Assembly: GCF_000023785.1 (NCBI RefSeq)
Contig: NC_012982.1
Span: 124,001-188,000 of the forward strand
Reading direction: 5' to 3'
DNA length: 64,000 nt
From: Hirschia baltica ATCC 49814
GTDB lineage: Bacteria; Pseudomonadota; Alphaproteobacteria; Caulobacterales; Hyphomonadaceae
Shown here: positions 48,666 through 59,985 of the stretch, piece by piece
Layout of the letters: each line of letters begins with the position of its first letter
How positions within the stretch are numbered: the stretch's first letter is position 1
The notes under the pieces: generated by a model
What the model saw: only the letters and a program-made list of their open reading frames with translations
What the model was told of the DNA's origin: nothing
Database searches by the model: none
Program-made: the position numbers and the translations under genes

Positions 48666-49907
48666 TCAACCATTTGAGCCATTCGTACTTTTTGCGAGTA
48701 GCACTTCTGGATCAATAGTCGTTCCTAGGTGTCTTAATTCAATATACAATTCGGGCGTTTGTTTGTCCGAAACTGACATACGTCCGACGGGTTCGCCACT
48801 TAGGACACTTTGTCCGACTTCCGCATATATAGCATCCAATCCGGCGAGTACCATCATGTAGTCTTCACCTAAATCAAGAATTAATATTTGCCCATAAGTG
48901 CGGAAAACGCCAGCATATTCTACACGACCATCGCGAGGCGAGACAACATGTGCGCCTTTTCGGGTTTGCCAAGTTTGGCCTAAAGCTTTGCCTGTCGAGG
49001 TTTTGGGGCTGCCATAGGCGTTGACCAATGTGCCAATTACGGGCCTTTGAATACCCGATATTCCACCGAAGCCATTGTAAATGGGGCGATTTTTTGGAGC
49101 TTCTATTTTGTTTTTCTTGAGCTTTGCAAATCGTGGGGGAGGAGGCGGTTTTTTGCTTGGGGCCGTTGGGGCTTTGGTTCTGATAGAGGCAAGCAAGATT
49201 TGTAATGTGTTGGCTTCTTTAGCTAGATTCTCGTTTTGAGTGCGTAGAGACATGGTTGCTTTTGTGAGTTCGATACGTCGCGCGCGCTTTTCTTTATAGA
49301 GCGCTTCAATCTCTTGTCGGCGTGCGAGTAAAGTTTGTTCTGCGCGCGTTAAATCGTCTTTTTCTTCACGAATTTTGTTCTGGAGTGTGGCTAGTGTATC
49401 GAGTTCTTGTGCAAGTTCTTCAGCTTCAGTGGCGAGTTTGGGTGCAATATCTCCCATTAAAATGGCAGCCCGTATCGCCGCGCTTGTGTCTTCAGGACTC
49501 GTGGTAAGAGCTGGGGGACGTTTTGAGGCGAAACTCATAAGAGTTGCCAACACATCTGCTAGCGCCTCTTCATCCGCCAATAGCGCGCGGCGTGCTTGCA
49601 CTTCTTTGATCTCTAATTCATTGAGCGCCATTTGGGCATCATTGGCAGCCGTTTCTCGGCGACGACTATCGGCAGCAGCGCGAACAAGATCATCATCAAT
49701 TTCTTGAAGTTCGCGGTCAGCCTTTTTTTCGCTTTTTTCGAGTTTTTTGAGGCGTTTTAGAACTTTGTCGCGTTCAGCTTCGACGCGTTCAAGGTCACTG
49801 ATGGAGAATGTGTCTTTTTCAGTTGTTTTATCGTCTGCACTAACAGGTGCCGCTATCATAGCGAGCAAAGCAAACAGCAAGGAAGAAAAAGCATAACGGG
49901 ACAACAT
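48666..49907 (-). CDS. envC: EnvC-like murein hydrolase activator
   Basis: EnvC-type proteins activate amidases that split the septal wall. This 413-residue exported protein has a signal peptide (about 1-24, ending VSA), a long coiled coil (about 35-245), a proline-rich hinge (about 255-265) and a LytM-like domain (about 290-400). The LytM domain lacks the zinc ligands: the usual HxGxD site reads WQTRKGAHVVSP and the HxH motif reads YIELRH, so it should be non-catalytic, as in EnvC. It is the gene before ctpA in a conserved order. Confidence 0.92.
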   Translation of the reverse strand: MLSRYAFSSLLFALLAMIAAPVSADDKTTEKDTFSISDLERVEAERDKVLKRLKKLEKSEKKADRELQEIDDDLVRAAADSRRRETAANDAQMALNELEIKEVQARRALLADEEALADVLATLMSFASKRPPALTTSPEDTSAAIRAAILMGDIAPKLATEAEELAQELDTLATLQNKIREEKDDLTRAEQTLLARRQEIEALYKEKRARRIELTKATMSLRTQNENLAKEANTLQILLASIRTKAPTAPSKKPPPPPRFAKLKKNKIEAPKNRPIYNGFGGISGIQRPVIGTLVNAYGSPKTSTGKALGQTWQTRKGAHVVSPRDGRVEYAGVFRTYGQILILDLGEDYMMVLAGLDAIYAEVGQSVLSGEPVGRMSVSDKQTPELYIELRHLGTTIDPEVLLAKSTNGSNG

Positions 49908-50004
49908 GCGCCAATCTATAGAATGCGTTTTGCTAACCGAGGGTGAACACTTTTTGTGTGACTAACATTTGGCTATGGCCATGTGTGAATAGGAAACACT
50001 ATTT

Positions 50005-50463
50005 TCATTCTCGATGATAGGGGGAACCCGCTTCAATTGATAATGCACGATAGATTTGTTCTGCAATCATGACGCGGACAAGTTTATGTGGCCAAGTTTG
50101 CACACCAAATGAGATGGCTTCTTTAGCTTTGCTTGCTAATTCGGGATCATGTCCATCTGCGCCGCCTATAAGAAAGGCGATGTCTTCGCCAGTATCACGC
50201 CAATTTGCAATTTTCTTGGAGAATTCCATAGATTTTAGCGCTTTACCGCGTTCATCCAGTCGGATGAGTTTTGCATTTCCTGTGCGCGCTAAAATGCGTT
50301 CGGATTCTTTTGCTTTTCCTCCGCCTGCATCGACTTCTATTTCTTCGACGGAGCGTATTCCAAGTCCGCGTCCGGTTTTGGCAGCGCGTTGGATATAGTC
50401 ATTGACCATGTCGCGTTCGGGAGAGTCTTTCATGCGGCCAACACAGACTATTTTAATGTGCAT
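50005..50463 (-). CDS. rlmH: 23S rRNA (pseudouridine1915-N3)-methyltransferase RlmH
   Basis: RlmH methylates pseudouridine 1915 in helix 69 of 23S rRNA. The SPOUT-family sequence MHIKIVCVGRMK opens the protein; FLIGGADGHDPEL (about 96-108) and the C-terminal HKLVRVMIAEQIYRA with AGSPYHRE complete the SAM-binding knot. The frame stays open 13 codons further upstream, but the ATG at 50463 starts the conserved sequence and has AGGACA just upstream. Encoded next to rsfS, as in most bacteria. Confidence 0.95.
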   Translation of the reverse strand: MHIKIVCVGRMKDSPERDMVNDYIQRAAKTGRGLGIRSVEEIEVDAGGGKAKESERILARTGNAKLIRLDERGKALKSMEFSKKIANWRDTGEDIAFLIGGADGHDPELASKAKEAISFGVQTWPHKLVRVMIAEQIYRALSIEAGSPYHRE

Positions 50464-50539
50464 GAAAATGTCCTGTATAAAAAACGCCAGCTTCTCCGTC
50501 ATGAAAAAGCTGGCGATATAATCAATAAGCTATGAGTGC

Positions 50540-50953
50540 TTAAGCTGAAAGATGGTCCGAAGAGGGTGTTTCAGCACCCCAAATACGTTCTAGATTATAG
50601 AATTCTCTTACTTCAGGACGGAATAGGTGAACAATTGTGTCACCAGCATCTAGCAATACCCAGTCGCAGTTTTGAAGTCCTTCAACACGGACACCATGTA
50701 CGTCGGCTTCTTTAAAAGCACGCGTTAAGTGATCGGCCAGAGCGCCAACATGACGTGTTGAGCGGCCTGATGCGATAATCATTGTGTCTGCAATTGAGGA
50801 TTTACCCATCAGGTCAATTTCTACGATGTTTTCAGCTTTATCGTCATCAAGACGGTCTAAAATCATCTGTGGAATTGAGTTTGTTTGGGCGGATGAGGCC
50901 ATATGCGGGGCCTCTTCGTTGTCGCTAACAGTGTTATCAGCGGCGGTACGCAT
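50540..50953 (-). CDS. rsfS: Ribosomal silencing factor RsfS
   Basis: RsfS binds L14 and blocks subunit joining when nutrients are scarce. The 137 residues contain the family motif MIIASGRSTRHVGALAD (about 58-74) and EGLQNCDWVLLDAGDTIVHL (about 95-114), then REFYNLERIW. The first 27 residues are poorly conserved, and an in-frame ATG at codon 18 is an alternative start. It sits between nadD and rlmH in the standard order. Confidence 0.94.
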   Translation of the reverse strand: MRTAADNTVSDNEEAPHMASSAQTNSIPQMILDRLDDDKAENIVEIDLMGKSSIADTMIIASGRSTRHVGALADHLTRAFKEADVHGVRVEGLQNCDWVLLDAGDTIVHLFRPEVREFYNLERIWGAETPSSDHLSA

Positions 50954-51067
50954 ATCTTGAGCGGACAGAGCTAGAACCTTTCATAAATACTAGTGGCCAA
51001 TTGCGGCCTTATATATCTTTTAACACGTTGTCCGAAATTGGCCAAACATGAATTTCAAATCGCATTT

Positions 51068-51673
51068 TTACCAACTGCTAGAGTTGCCGCGTAGACGGGT
51101 TGAACTTTCGCTATTTAGTGGCGCGCGAAGATGTACCCAATGCGGCGCGCTGGAGGTTGCCAGAGAAGCCGCGCGCGCATCTGCAATCCTTGCATGACTA
51201 TAGCGGCGAGCAAATTTGGAAAAACGCGCGCGCGCGCCAGCGCCCGGCCTTGCAACCACAGCGATGGGGACAGCTTCGGCAATCTGGTTCCAGCCCTGCC
51301 AGTGGTGGAAATTAATGAGATTGTCGCCGCCCATTATCCAGACAAAGTGTGCTTTAGGAGCGGTTGTTTTTAAATGTTGAATGAGGGCGTTTGTGTAGCT
51401 TAGATCGAGGCGTTTTTCGATGTCGGTGACCCGCATATGCGGACCTTTTGCCATTTTTTCAGCCGATGCAAAGCGCTTTTCAAATGCTGTCTGTGTTGAT
51501 TTTAAAGGATTTCCGCGTGCAGGAATCCACCAGACATAATCCAGATTCAACCGCTTTAGAGCCGTTTCGGCGACATGAGCATGGCCTGCATGGGCAGGAT
51601 CAAAAGATCCACCAAACAAGCCAATTTTCATGCCATCCGTCGCTGAAGGCAAACGCAATAGATGGCGGCTCAA
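51068..51673 (-). CDS. nadD: Nicotinate-nucleotide adenylyltransferase
   Basis: NadD joins nicotinate mononucleotide and ATP to make deamido-NAD. The nucleotidyltransferase motif GLFGGSFDPAHAGHAHVA (about 18-35), the MGGDNLINFHHW motif (about 115-126) and the C-terminal SSTRLR are present. ATG at 51673 gives a 14-residue extension before MKIGLFGG; the ATG at 51631 is an equally good start. The GC-rich 3' part uses many GCG/CGC codons, unlike its neighbours. It lies between proA and rsfS. Confidence 0.93.
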   Translation of the reverse strand: MSRHLLRLPSATDGMKIGLFGGSFDPAHAGHAHVAETALKRLNLDYVWWIPARGNPLKSTQTAFEKRFASAEKMAKGPHMRVTDIEKRLDLSYTNALIQHLKTTAPKAHFVWIMGGDNLINFHHWQGWNQIAEAVPIAVVARPGAGARARFSKFARRYSHARIADARAASLATSSAPHWVHLRAPLNSESSTRLRGNSSSW

Positions 51674-51733
51674 GCGTGTGCCTCCAATGCAATTGCGTTT
51701 ATCTTCATTCGGCGTGTCATTGAGTGGTCCTGA

Positions 51734-53014
51734 TTATGTTGGTCTTGTCTGGCCCGTTCCACGAACCTGATATTTGAATATTGTCAATTGTTCTGCACCG
51801 ACAGGTCCACGTGCGTGTAGACGTCCCGTTGCGATACCAATTTCAGCACCCATTCCAAACTCGCCGCCATCTGCAAATTGTGTAGAGGCATTGTGCATGA
51901 CAATAGACGCATCGATATCATTGAGGAAACGTTCTGCTGCCGCAGTGTCTTCAGTGATGATAGCTTCTGTGTGGCCAGAACTATATGTTTCCACGTGAGC
52001 GATGGCTTCGTCAATATTTTCAACAACTTTGATGGATATGATTGGTGCAAGATATTCTGTGCTCCAATCTTCCTGCGTGGCTGCTTTCATATCGACAATT
52101 GCTTGAGCTTTGTCATTGCCGCGCAATTCACATCCTGCTGCGACAAGAGACGCGGCAATTTTGGGCAGAAGATCATTTGCGATACTGGCATCAATCAACA
52201 TGGTTTCTGTGGAGCCACAAATACCCGTGCGGCGCATTTTTGCGTTGGTGACAATATCAACTGCTTTTTGTGGGTCTGCATTCTCGTGCACATAGGTGTG
52301 GCAAATGCCTTCAAGGTGTCCGATCACAGGCACGCGCGCGTCTTCTTGTACGCGTCCGACCAAACCTTTACCACCGCGCGGAACGATGACATCTAGATTG
52401 CCATTCAAGCCTTTGAGCATGTGGCCAACAGCATCGCGATCCGTGGTTGGCACCATTTGAACAGCATCTTTGGGCAGGCCTGCATCTTCAAGACCTTGTT
52501 GCAACGCTGTTGTTATGGCTGTTGCGGAATGCACGCTTTCTGAACCACCGCGCAAGATGGTGGCATTTGCAGAGCGTACGCAAAGGGAACCGGCATCGGC
52601 TGTCACATTTGGACGGCTTTCATAAATGATACCGATCACGCCGATTGGGCCACGTACACGCGAAATTTTCAGGCCATTGGGACGTTCCCAACTTGCGAGC
52701 ACATCGCCAACTGGGTCGGCAACATTAGCAACGTTTTCAAGTCCTTGCGCGATGCTCTCAAGGCGATCAGCGGAAAGTTCTAAGCGGTCTAGGAGTGAGG
52801 GCGTGAGGTCTTTAGCGCGAGCGGCGACCATGTCTTTGGCGTTTGCTTCTAAAATTGAAGAGGCGTTTTCACGGATACGTGTCGCCATTGCATTTAAAGC
52901 TTTTGTGCGTGCTTCTGGGCCGGCTTTTGCAAGCAATGCGGACGCGGCACGTGCGCGTGCTCCCATGTCCAGCATGACGCTTTCTAATTCAGCGCTATTA
53001 AAATTCTTTGTCAT
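51734..53014 (-). CDS. proA: Gamma-glutamyl phosphate reductase
   Basis: ProA reduces gamma-glutamyl phosphate with NADPH to glutamate semialdehyde, the second step of proline synthesis. The 426-residue aldehyde-dehydrogenase-fold protein contains IGVIYESRPNVTADA-type cofactor segments (about 124-140), VPRGGKGLV (about 209-217) and the catalytic Cys in RRTGICGSTETML (about 250-262). It follows proB by 51 bp, so the two form a proBA unit. Confidence 0.96.
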   Translation of the reverse strand: MTKNFNSAELESVMLDMGARARAASALLAKAGPEARTKALNAMATRIRENASSILEANAKDMVAARAKDLTPSLLDRLELSADRLESIAQGLENVANVADPVGDVLASWERPNGLKISRVRGPIGVIGIIYESRPNVTADAGSLCVRSANATILRGGSESVHSATAITTALQQGLEDAGLPKDAVQMVPTTDRDAVGHMLKGLNGNLDVIVPRGGKGLVGRVQEDARVPVIGHLEGICHTYVHENADPQKAVDIVTNAKMRRTGICGSTETMLIDASIANDLLPKIAASLVAAGCELRGNDKAQAIVDMKAATQEDWSTEYLAPIISIKVVENIDEAIAHVETYSSGHTEAIITEDTAAAERFLNDIDASIVMHNASTQFADGGEFGMGAEIGIATGRLHARGPVGAEQLTIFKYQVRGTGQTRPT

Positions 53015-53065
53015 AGTCTTGATCCTTGAGGGGCTTAGAATCGAGTAAAAAATTGTCGTTGAATC

Positions 53066-55308
<2,243 letters not shown>

Positions 55309-55313
55309 CTATA

Positions 55314-55922
55314 TCAATGCAGCGCAGAAAGAGGTGTGATAGCAGCCTTTTGTGCGGGCCAAATATACGTATATCCCGGGGCTGTTGTGCCACGTGCTAA
55401 AGAATACATAGGTATTGTTTCATCTATACCACCCACACGGCCAAAGCCGAGCTTATCGAGAATACGGCCTGAGGCTGGATTGTCAGCGAAATGGCCAGCG
55501 ACAATCATGTCTGGGTTTAAGGCTTGTTTTGCCCAATCCATTACGCATTTTGCTGCTTCGCTTGCTATTCCTTTGCCCCAATAGGCCTTGCCAATCCAGT
55601 ATCCAAGCTCAAATGGCGCATCTGGCGTGCGCTTAAACACACCGCATCCACCGATAATGGCTTTTGTTGTCGGGTCTACAATTGCAAAATCATAGCACAT
55701 ACCGCGTAGATATCTGCCGTGACGCGTTGCGATAGAGCCGTACGCCGTGTTTGGCAGGTAGGGAAATGGTTTCGAACCTGTCATTTTTACGACGTCTTCG
55801 TCACTGAAGTGTGTATCGACTTCGGGCGCATCCTTCAAGCTCCATTCGCGTAAAATGAGGCGTTCAGTTTCCATGACAGGTAGAGTTGCAACAAAGCTAG
55901 ATTGTTCCTGGCTCTTTTTCAT
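55314..55922 (-). CDS. GNAT family N-acetyltransferase (RimJ/RimL type)
   Basis: The sequence has the RimJ/RimL-type opening ETERLILREWSLKDAPEV, a VVGGCGVF-like IIGGCGVFKRT strand, the motif ELGYWIGKAYWGKGIASEA (about 120-138) that binds the acetyl-CoA pyrophosphate, and GFADNPAS-like HFADNPASGRILDKLGF. I start at the ATG at 55922, which has GAGG with an 8-9 base spacer; an ATG at 55943 is also open but lacks a ribosome binding site. Such a gene between rpmA and obgE is usual in alphaproteobacteria. The acceptor is unknown; a ribosomal or translation-factor N-terminus is possible given the neighbours. Confidence 0.9.
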   Translation of the reverse strand: MKKSQEQSSFVATLPVMETERLILREWSLKDAPEVDTHFSDEDVVKMTGSKPFPYLPNTAYGSIATRHGRYLRGMCYDFAIVDPTTKAIIGGCGVFKRTPDAPFELGYWIGKAYWGKGIASEAAKCVMDWAKQALNPDMIVAGHFADNPASGRILDKLGFGRVGGIDETIPMYSLARGTTAPGYTYIWPAQKAAITPLSALH

Positions 55923-55972
55923 TTTGCGTACCTCACAATGCATGTAATTTGTTTAAAGGATAAATATAGGCG

Positions 55973-56007
55973 AAAAAAAAGGAGAAGCGGTGACCCGCTT
56001 CCCCTTT
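55973..56007 (-). terminator. Rho-independent terminator after rpmA
   Basis: On the minus strand GGGGAAGCGG and CCGCTTCTCC form a stem with a 4-nt loop, one G-T pair and A/T extensions, and run into eight T. It ends the rplU-rpmA transcript, 70 bp after the rpmA stop codon. Confidence 0.88.
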
Positions 56008-56076
56008 TTTGGGATTTATCGCGAGCGCAGCCTTCAGCTATGAAGCGGCTCGGTCCTGTGTCTCAGACGTTTACCG

Positions 56077-56352
56077 CTATTCAGCTGCCTTCGGCGCGTC
56101 GACGGGAAGAACGTTGATATATTGGCGGCCACCAGCGCGTTTGCGGAAGTTTACACTGCCTTCCACTTTAGCGAAGATTGTGTGGTCTTTACCCATGCCG
56201 ACATTGTCGCCTGGGTAGTATTGTGTTCCGCGTTGGCGAACAATGATGTTACCAGGGATAACAACTTCGCCACCGTATTTTTTTACGCCAAGACGTTTTG
56301 ACTCTGAATCGCGGCCGTTGCGGGACGAACCACCTGATTTTTTGTGTGCCAT
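56077..56352 (-). CDS. rpmA: Ribosomal protein bL27
   Basis: bL27 reaches the peptidyl-transferase centre with its N-terminus. The start [20 protein letters not shown] is canonical, without the cleavable extension found in Firmicutes, and is followed by [19 protein letters not shown]. Length 91. It follows rplU by 44 bp. Confidence 0.98.
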   Translation of the reverse strand: MAHKKSGGSSRNGRDSESKRLGVKKYGGEVVIPGNIIVRQRGTQYYPGDNVGMGKDHTIFAKVEGSVNFRKRAGGRQYINVLPVDAPKAAE

Positions 56353-56396
56353 AACAGCATCTCCATGTTAGGTGCGCAGTCAGCGCTACGTTACGA

Positions 56397-57023
56397 TTAA
56401 GCTAGATCTTTTGATTCAGCTACGATTTGATCAAAAGGTACACGACCTTTGAAAATGTTTGTGTCTAGGTCAGCAAATTGCTCTGCTGTTAGAGCTGCGA
56501 GTTGTGCAAAGCTTGTGAAACCGGCTTCGGCTAGTTTGCCAGCTGCCACTTTACCAACACCAGTTAATTTTGTGATGTCGTCAGTTTTTGCTTCTGCTGG
56601 AGCAGCTTTAGGGGCCGCTGCCGCTTTAGGAGCAGCTTTTGCAGGTGTTTCAGCTTTAGGTGCTTCTGCTTTTGGAGCAGCCGCTTTAGCAGCAGTCACT
56701 TTTTTTCCGCCTTTGGCGAGAATGTCAGTGATGCGAATAACTGTGTGGTGTTGGCGGTGACCCAACTTACGACGGTAAGTGTTACGTTGACGCTTCTTAA
56801 CAGTGATAACTTTCTTACCACGTGTTTGCTCAACTACTTCACCTACAACTTGAGCGCCTGCCAATACTGGCTCGCCCATGTCTACTTTTTCACCTTCGCC
56901 AATCATCAGTACGTTGTCGAAAACGAACTCGGAACCAGCTTCAACAGCTAGCTTCTCTACTGTGATGACGTCGTCTTGAGCGACTTTATATTGTTTTCCG
57001 CCCGTTTTGATGACCGCGAACAT
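56397..57023 (-). CDS. rplU: Ribosomal protein bL21 with C-terminal helix-hairpin-helix extension
   Basis: Residues 1-102 are a complete bL21 (FAVIKTGGKQYKV, KKRQRNTYRRKLGHRQHHT). The protein then continues through an Ala/Lys/Pro-rich linker (about 108-147) into a helix-hairpin-helix-type domain (about 150-205) with ITKLTGVGKVAAGKLAEAG and FTSFAQLAALTAEQFADL, for 208 residues in all, about twice the usual length. Such tails occur in several alphaproteobacteria; their job is unknown, and nucleic-acid binding is a fair inference. It is the first gene of the rplU-rpmA unit. Confidence 0.97.
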   Translation of the reverse strand: MFAVIKTGGKQYKVAQDDVITVEKLAVEAGSEFVFDNVLMIGEGEKVDMGEPVLAGAQVVGEVVEQTRGKKVITVKKRQRNTYRRKLGHRQHHTVIRITDILAKGGKKVTAAKAAAPKAEAPKAETPAKAAPKAAAAPKAAPAEAKTDDITKLTGVGKVAAGKLAEAGFTSFAQLAALTAEQFADLDTNIFKGRVPFDQIVAESKDLA

Positions 57024-57329
57024 AACTTAACGACCTTTTGCCTGTCGGTTGTCGCGTCAAGGAGGCCTCTTGCCAGCCTGCGCGAATTCTTCCAAAATCT
57101 TGAGACACTCTCAACAACCAACCGAGTATAACCCGTCAAGTTTAAGAGCGCGAAGCGCGCATATAGACGAAGAGCGGAACGAAAGTCAAATGTTTCGTGA
57201 CATTGAATCGATAATATCTGCGGTTTTTCTGCAAACCTGCGGATAAATCTCTTTGAATCGCTTATATAGAGCCGTCCAAATGCGCAAGTGACGGAAAAAA
57301 TAAATTCCGTCACCATGAATTGTTTCTAC
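57024..57329. promoter_or_regulatory. 306-bp region upstream of rplU
   Basis: This should contain the rplU-rpmA promoter. On the minus strand, TTGCGC near 57281-57286 and TATAAG near 57260-57265 resemble promoter elements with a short 15-bp spacer, which would leave a leader of about 230 nt. A perfect 9-bp hairpin (GTGACGGAA / TTCCGTCAC, 57288-57313) lies just upstream, after the end of the repeat-protein gene; it has no trailing T-run. No reading frame is convincing. Confidence 0.4.
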
Positions 57330-58268
57330 CTAATTTGGGTTTACGCCAAGTCTCTCCAAAGTTGCTAAAGTTAGCCCACCTGTTGGCAGACCTTCGCGTA
57401 GTTGGAAATCACGAACGGCTGTCAGTGTTTGACGGCCAACCTGCCCATCAACTGTACCAGCATCAAAGCCCTGATTGTTTAAAGACTGTTGCAATTGGCG
57501 AATAGTGTTTGGTTTTGTATTGGTTTCACACAAAATTTCGCGCCATTCTAGGCGTTCACTTCCCGTTTGAACACGTTGCTCAACCTGATCATATACAGGC
57601 GGCACATATTCTACTTCTGTGCGCTCAGGCTCAACAACGCGGCGTGTTTTGCGCGTGTCGTATTTGGCAGGTATTTCTTTGCGTTGCACTGTTGCTTGTT
57701 CCACAACGACGCGGCGGCGCACTGTGTCGTATTTTGCTGGCACTAATTCTTCGACAATGCGCTCAGGCTCTAGAATGACCTGACGTTGGATTGTTTTATA
57801 TTCCGCTGGCACTTCGACGCGGCACATGATTTCGCCTGTTGCGTCATCAACACGTTCGAGGGCACCGCGACCGGGTTTCCATTCAACGCGGGCAGGGCGA
57901 ACCATGATTTTTTCTTCGACCGTTTCTGTTCTTGCCGGAATAACTTTCTTTTCCATGCGTTCTGGAGAAACAATGACGCGCTCTTCAACATAATCATAAC
58001 GCGGTGGAACGGGCACATATTCAAAAGAAGCATCCTGAACTAGATATGTTTCTTCGATTGTTTCGTATTGGGCAGGGATTTTTTTGATTTTTTGAGATTC
58101 AGGTTTCACCAAAATCTGTTGGACTGTTGTTGAGTATTGCGCAGGCACGAGCACTTTTGCGTAACATTCACCTGCTCTGGCGTTGGGTGGGAGGTCCACC
58201 TGTGCAAAAGCCGGAGCACTAATCGCGCATAAAGAGACTGCTGCGAGCGCTCTAGATATTAAGTTCAT
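57330..58268 (-). CDS. Exported protein with eight 23-residue repeats and a C-terminal peptidoglycan-binding domain
   Basis: A signal peptide (about 1-22, ending AFA) is followed by eight units of about 23 residues with the pattern (I/V)PAxYxTVxxxVxVxPxR (about residues 43-250); the fourth has a 20-residue insertion. The C-terminal part (about 252-312) is a PG_binding_1 domain: IRQLQQSLNNQGFDAGTVDG and RQTLTAVRDFQLREGL. Two cysteines (in ECYAK near the start and ILCETN near the end of the repeats) could form a disulfide. I start at the ATG at 58268, with AGGG 8 bases upstream; a GTG at 58277 overlaps that site. The function is unknown; a periplasmic wall-anchored beta-rich rod is plausible. 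Confidence 0.85.
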   Translation of the reverse strand: MNLISRALAAVSLCAISAPAFAQVDLPPNARAGECYAKVLVPAQYSTTVQQILVKPESQKIKKIPAQYETIEETYLVQDASFEYVPVPPRYDYVEERVIVSPERMEKKVIPARTETVEEKIMVRPARVEWKPGRGALERVDDATGEIMCRVEVPAEYKTIQRQVILEPERIVEELVPAKYDTVRRRVVVEQATVQRKEIPAKYDTRKTRRVVEPERTEVEYVPPVYDQVEQRVQTGSERLEWREILCETNTKPNTIRQLQQSLNNQGFDAGTVDGQVGRQTLTAVRDFQLREGLPTGGLTLATLERLGVNPN

Positions 58269-58435
58269 TTGGTCCACCCTGCGAAAATACGTTTAATTTC
58301 ATATACTATATTAACTTGCCGTTAATAATAGATCGCGTCCAGCGGGTTCGTCGCTTAGGGGTAATTCAGCTTAAGAATGATGCACGAAAACAACGTATAG
58401 GGGATTTTTAAAACGATCCGGCTTGGATTGACCCG

Positions 58436-59362
58436 TTAAATACCGGCGTTAATCGCGTTTTGTTGATGCTTAAGGATATTCACCGCATCGGTTTGCTGTG
58501 TGAGTACAAACGTAATTTTATCATTCGGGCGGATTTGCCCTAAACGATGACGGTCGGCGCGTATCACTTGCCCTATACGTGGATAGCCTCCCGTGGTCTG
58601 GGCATCAGATAAAAGAATAAAGGGTTTTCCGTTTTCAGGGCATTGGATTGTGCCAGGGAAAACTGGTTCACTTTTCATGCGGCCATCAGAGATTAGAGAT
58701 AGGGTAGGTGTCTCCAGCTGTATGCCCATGCGGCTTATGCGTGTTCCGGCTTTGAAATTCTGGTTTAGGAACACGTTTTTGGAGCTTTCGCTTAAAAGAC
58801 CAAATTCAGCCCCTTCGCCGATACGCAATAGCCAATGATTGGAGAAAAAAGGGTAGATCTCTTTAGGGATAGGTTTGGGCGATGGATTAAAATTAGAATT
58901 GGCAAATTTGATTTCGTCATCTGGTTTAAGTGCGCGGCCAGAATGCCCACCTAGATGAGCGGGCATATATGTGGATGTGCTATCAAGAAATGATGACGCT
59001 TCTAATCCACCTGCAATGGCTAGATAGGTGCGAAACCCAAATGGTGGTGGCTCCAATATCAGGACATCATCGGCTTTGACTTTTATAGGCTGATAAAAAG
59101 GTATAGCTTGGGTGTTGAGATAAGCAGGGCATGGCGCGCCGCTTAGAGCAATTGTGGCGGGATGTTTGATGATGGTTTCAAATCCGCCAGCTGTTATTTC
59201 AACACAAGTTGTATCGACGGAATTTCCGACAGCAAGATTGGCGAGCGCGAAGGAATGTTCATCCGCAGGTCCACTGGCGGGGACACCTTGATGGCGATGA
59301 TGGAGGCGCGGTCTGCCTTGTAGACTGGCTTGCATGCCGGGGCGGATGATTATCAGGCTCAT
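58436..59362 (-). CDS. pxpC: 5-oxoprolinase subunit C (biotin-dependent carboxyltransferase-like)
   Basis: PxpC (YbgK/KipA family) works with PxpA and PxpB to hydrolyse 5-oxoproline to glutamate with ATP. The 308 residues carry the family opening GMQASLQGRPRLHHRHQGVP, with GPADEHSFALANLAVGN, and the segments GGHSGRALKPDDEI and LLSDAQTTGGYPRIGQVI. Its ATG overlaps the pxpB stop (ATGA). Last gene of the five-gene operon. Confidence 0.94.
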   Translation of the reverse strand: MSLIIIRPGMQASLQGRPRLHHRHQGVPASGPADEHSFALANLAVGNSVDTTCVEITAGGFETIIKHPATIALSGAPCPAYLNTQAIPFYQPIKVKADDVLILEPPPFGFRTYLAIAGGLEASSFLDSTSTYMPAHLGGHSGRALKPDDEIKFANSNFNPSPKPIPKEIYPFFSNHWLLRIGEGAEFGLLSESSKNVFLNQNFKAGTRISRMGIQLETPTLSLISDGRMKSEPVFPGTIQCPENGKPFILLSDAQTTGGYPRIGQVIRADRHRLGQIRPNDKITFVLTQQTDAVNILKHQQNAINAGI

Positions 59363-59982
59363 GGCGAGACAGCTTCAAATTTTACCCGCATGTGCGGACT
59401 AAGAATAAATGGATCTTGTTGATCTGGATCAAATAGTTTTTTTGTTGTGCGCCCAATAATGGGCCAACCGCCTGGGCCTTCAAGGGCGTAAATGCCGGTA
59501 TAGCCCGAGGTTAGACCAACAGAACCAGCCTCAACTTTAACACGGGGTTCTTTTAAGCGTGGGATATCAAATGCAGCACCGCCGATATAAGCAAAACCAG
59601 GGGTGAAGCCGATAAGGTCGACTTTATATATTTGAGATGTGTGTTGCTGGATGAAATCATCTACGCTGAGGCCCAATGCCTCGCAGACATGCTTTAAATC
59701 AGGCCCAGTTGTTTCATTATATATGATGGGGATGGTGATGACATCTTGCAAAGGAGCGCTTTGGTTTGTGATTTGGGTTTCAAGGTCTGCAATTTTGCTT
59801 TTGAGGGCAGTTATATCCGTTGAAAGCGGATCAAATTGCAGGGTGATTGTTTCCATGCCTTCAACGCATTCGTCTATGCCTGACAATGTGCGCAGCTTTG
59901 CAGCCAGATTGGTGCGTTCTATCGAAGCAGCAATTTTAAAGGATAGAAGGTCGTCCGCTATCTGGATAAATTCAAATGCCAT
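59359..59982 (-). CDS. pxpB: 5-oxoprolinase subunit B
   Basis: PxpB (YbgJ/KipI family) forms the carboxyltransferase-like part of 5-oxoprolinase with PxpC. The 207-residue sequence contains IPIIYNETTGPDLKHVCEALG (about 104-124, split by variable residues), GFTPGFAYIGG (about 150-160) and the C-terminal GPGGWPIIGRTTKKLFDP motif. It starts four bases after pxpA ends and overlaps pxpC. Confidence 0.94.
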   Translation of the reverse strand: MAFEFIQIADDLLSFKIAASIERTNLAAKLRTLSGIDECVEGMETITLQFDPLSTDITALKSKIADLETQITNQSAPLQDVITIPIIYNETTGPDLKHVCEALGLSVDDFIQQHTSQIYKVDLIGFTPGFAYIGGAAFDIPRLKEPRVKVEAGSVGLTSGYTGIYALEGPGGWPIIGRTTKKLFDPDQQDPFILSPHMRVKFEAVSP

Positions 59983-59985
59983 AAC

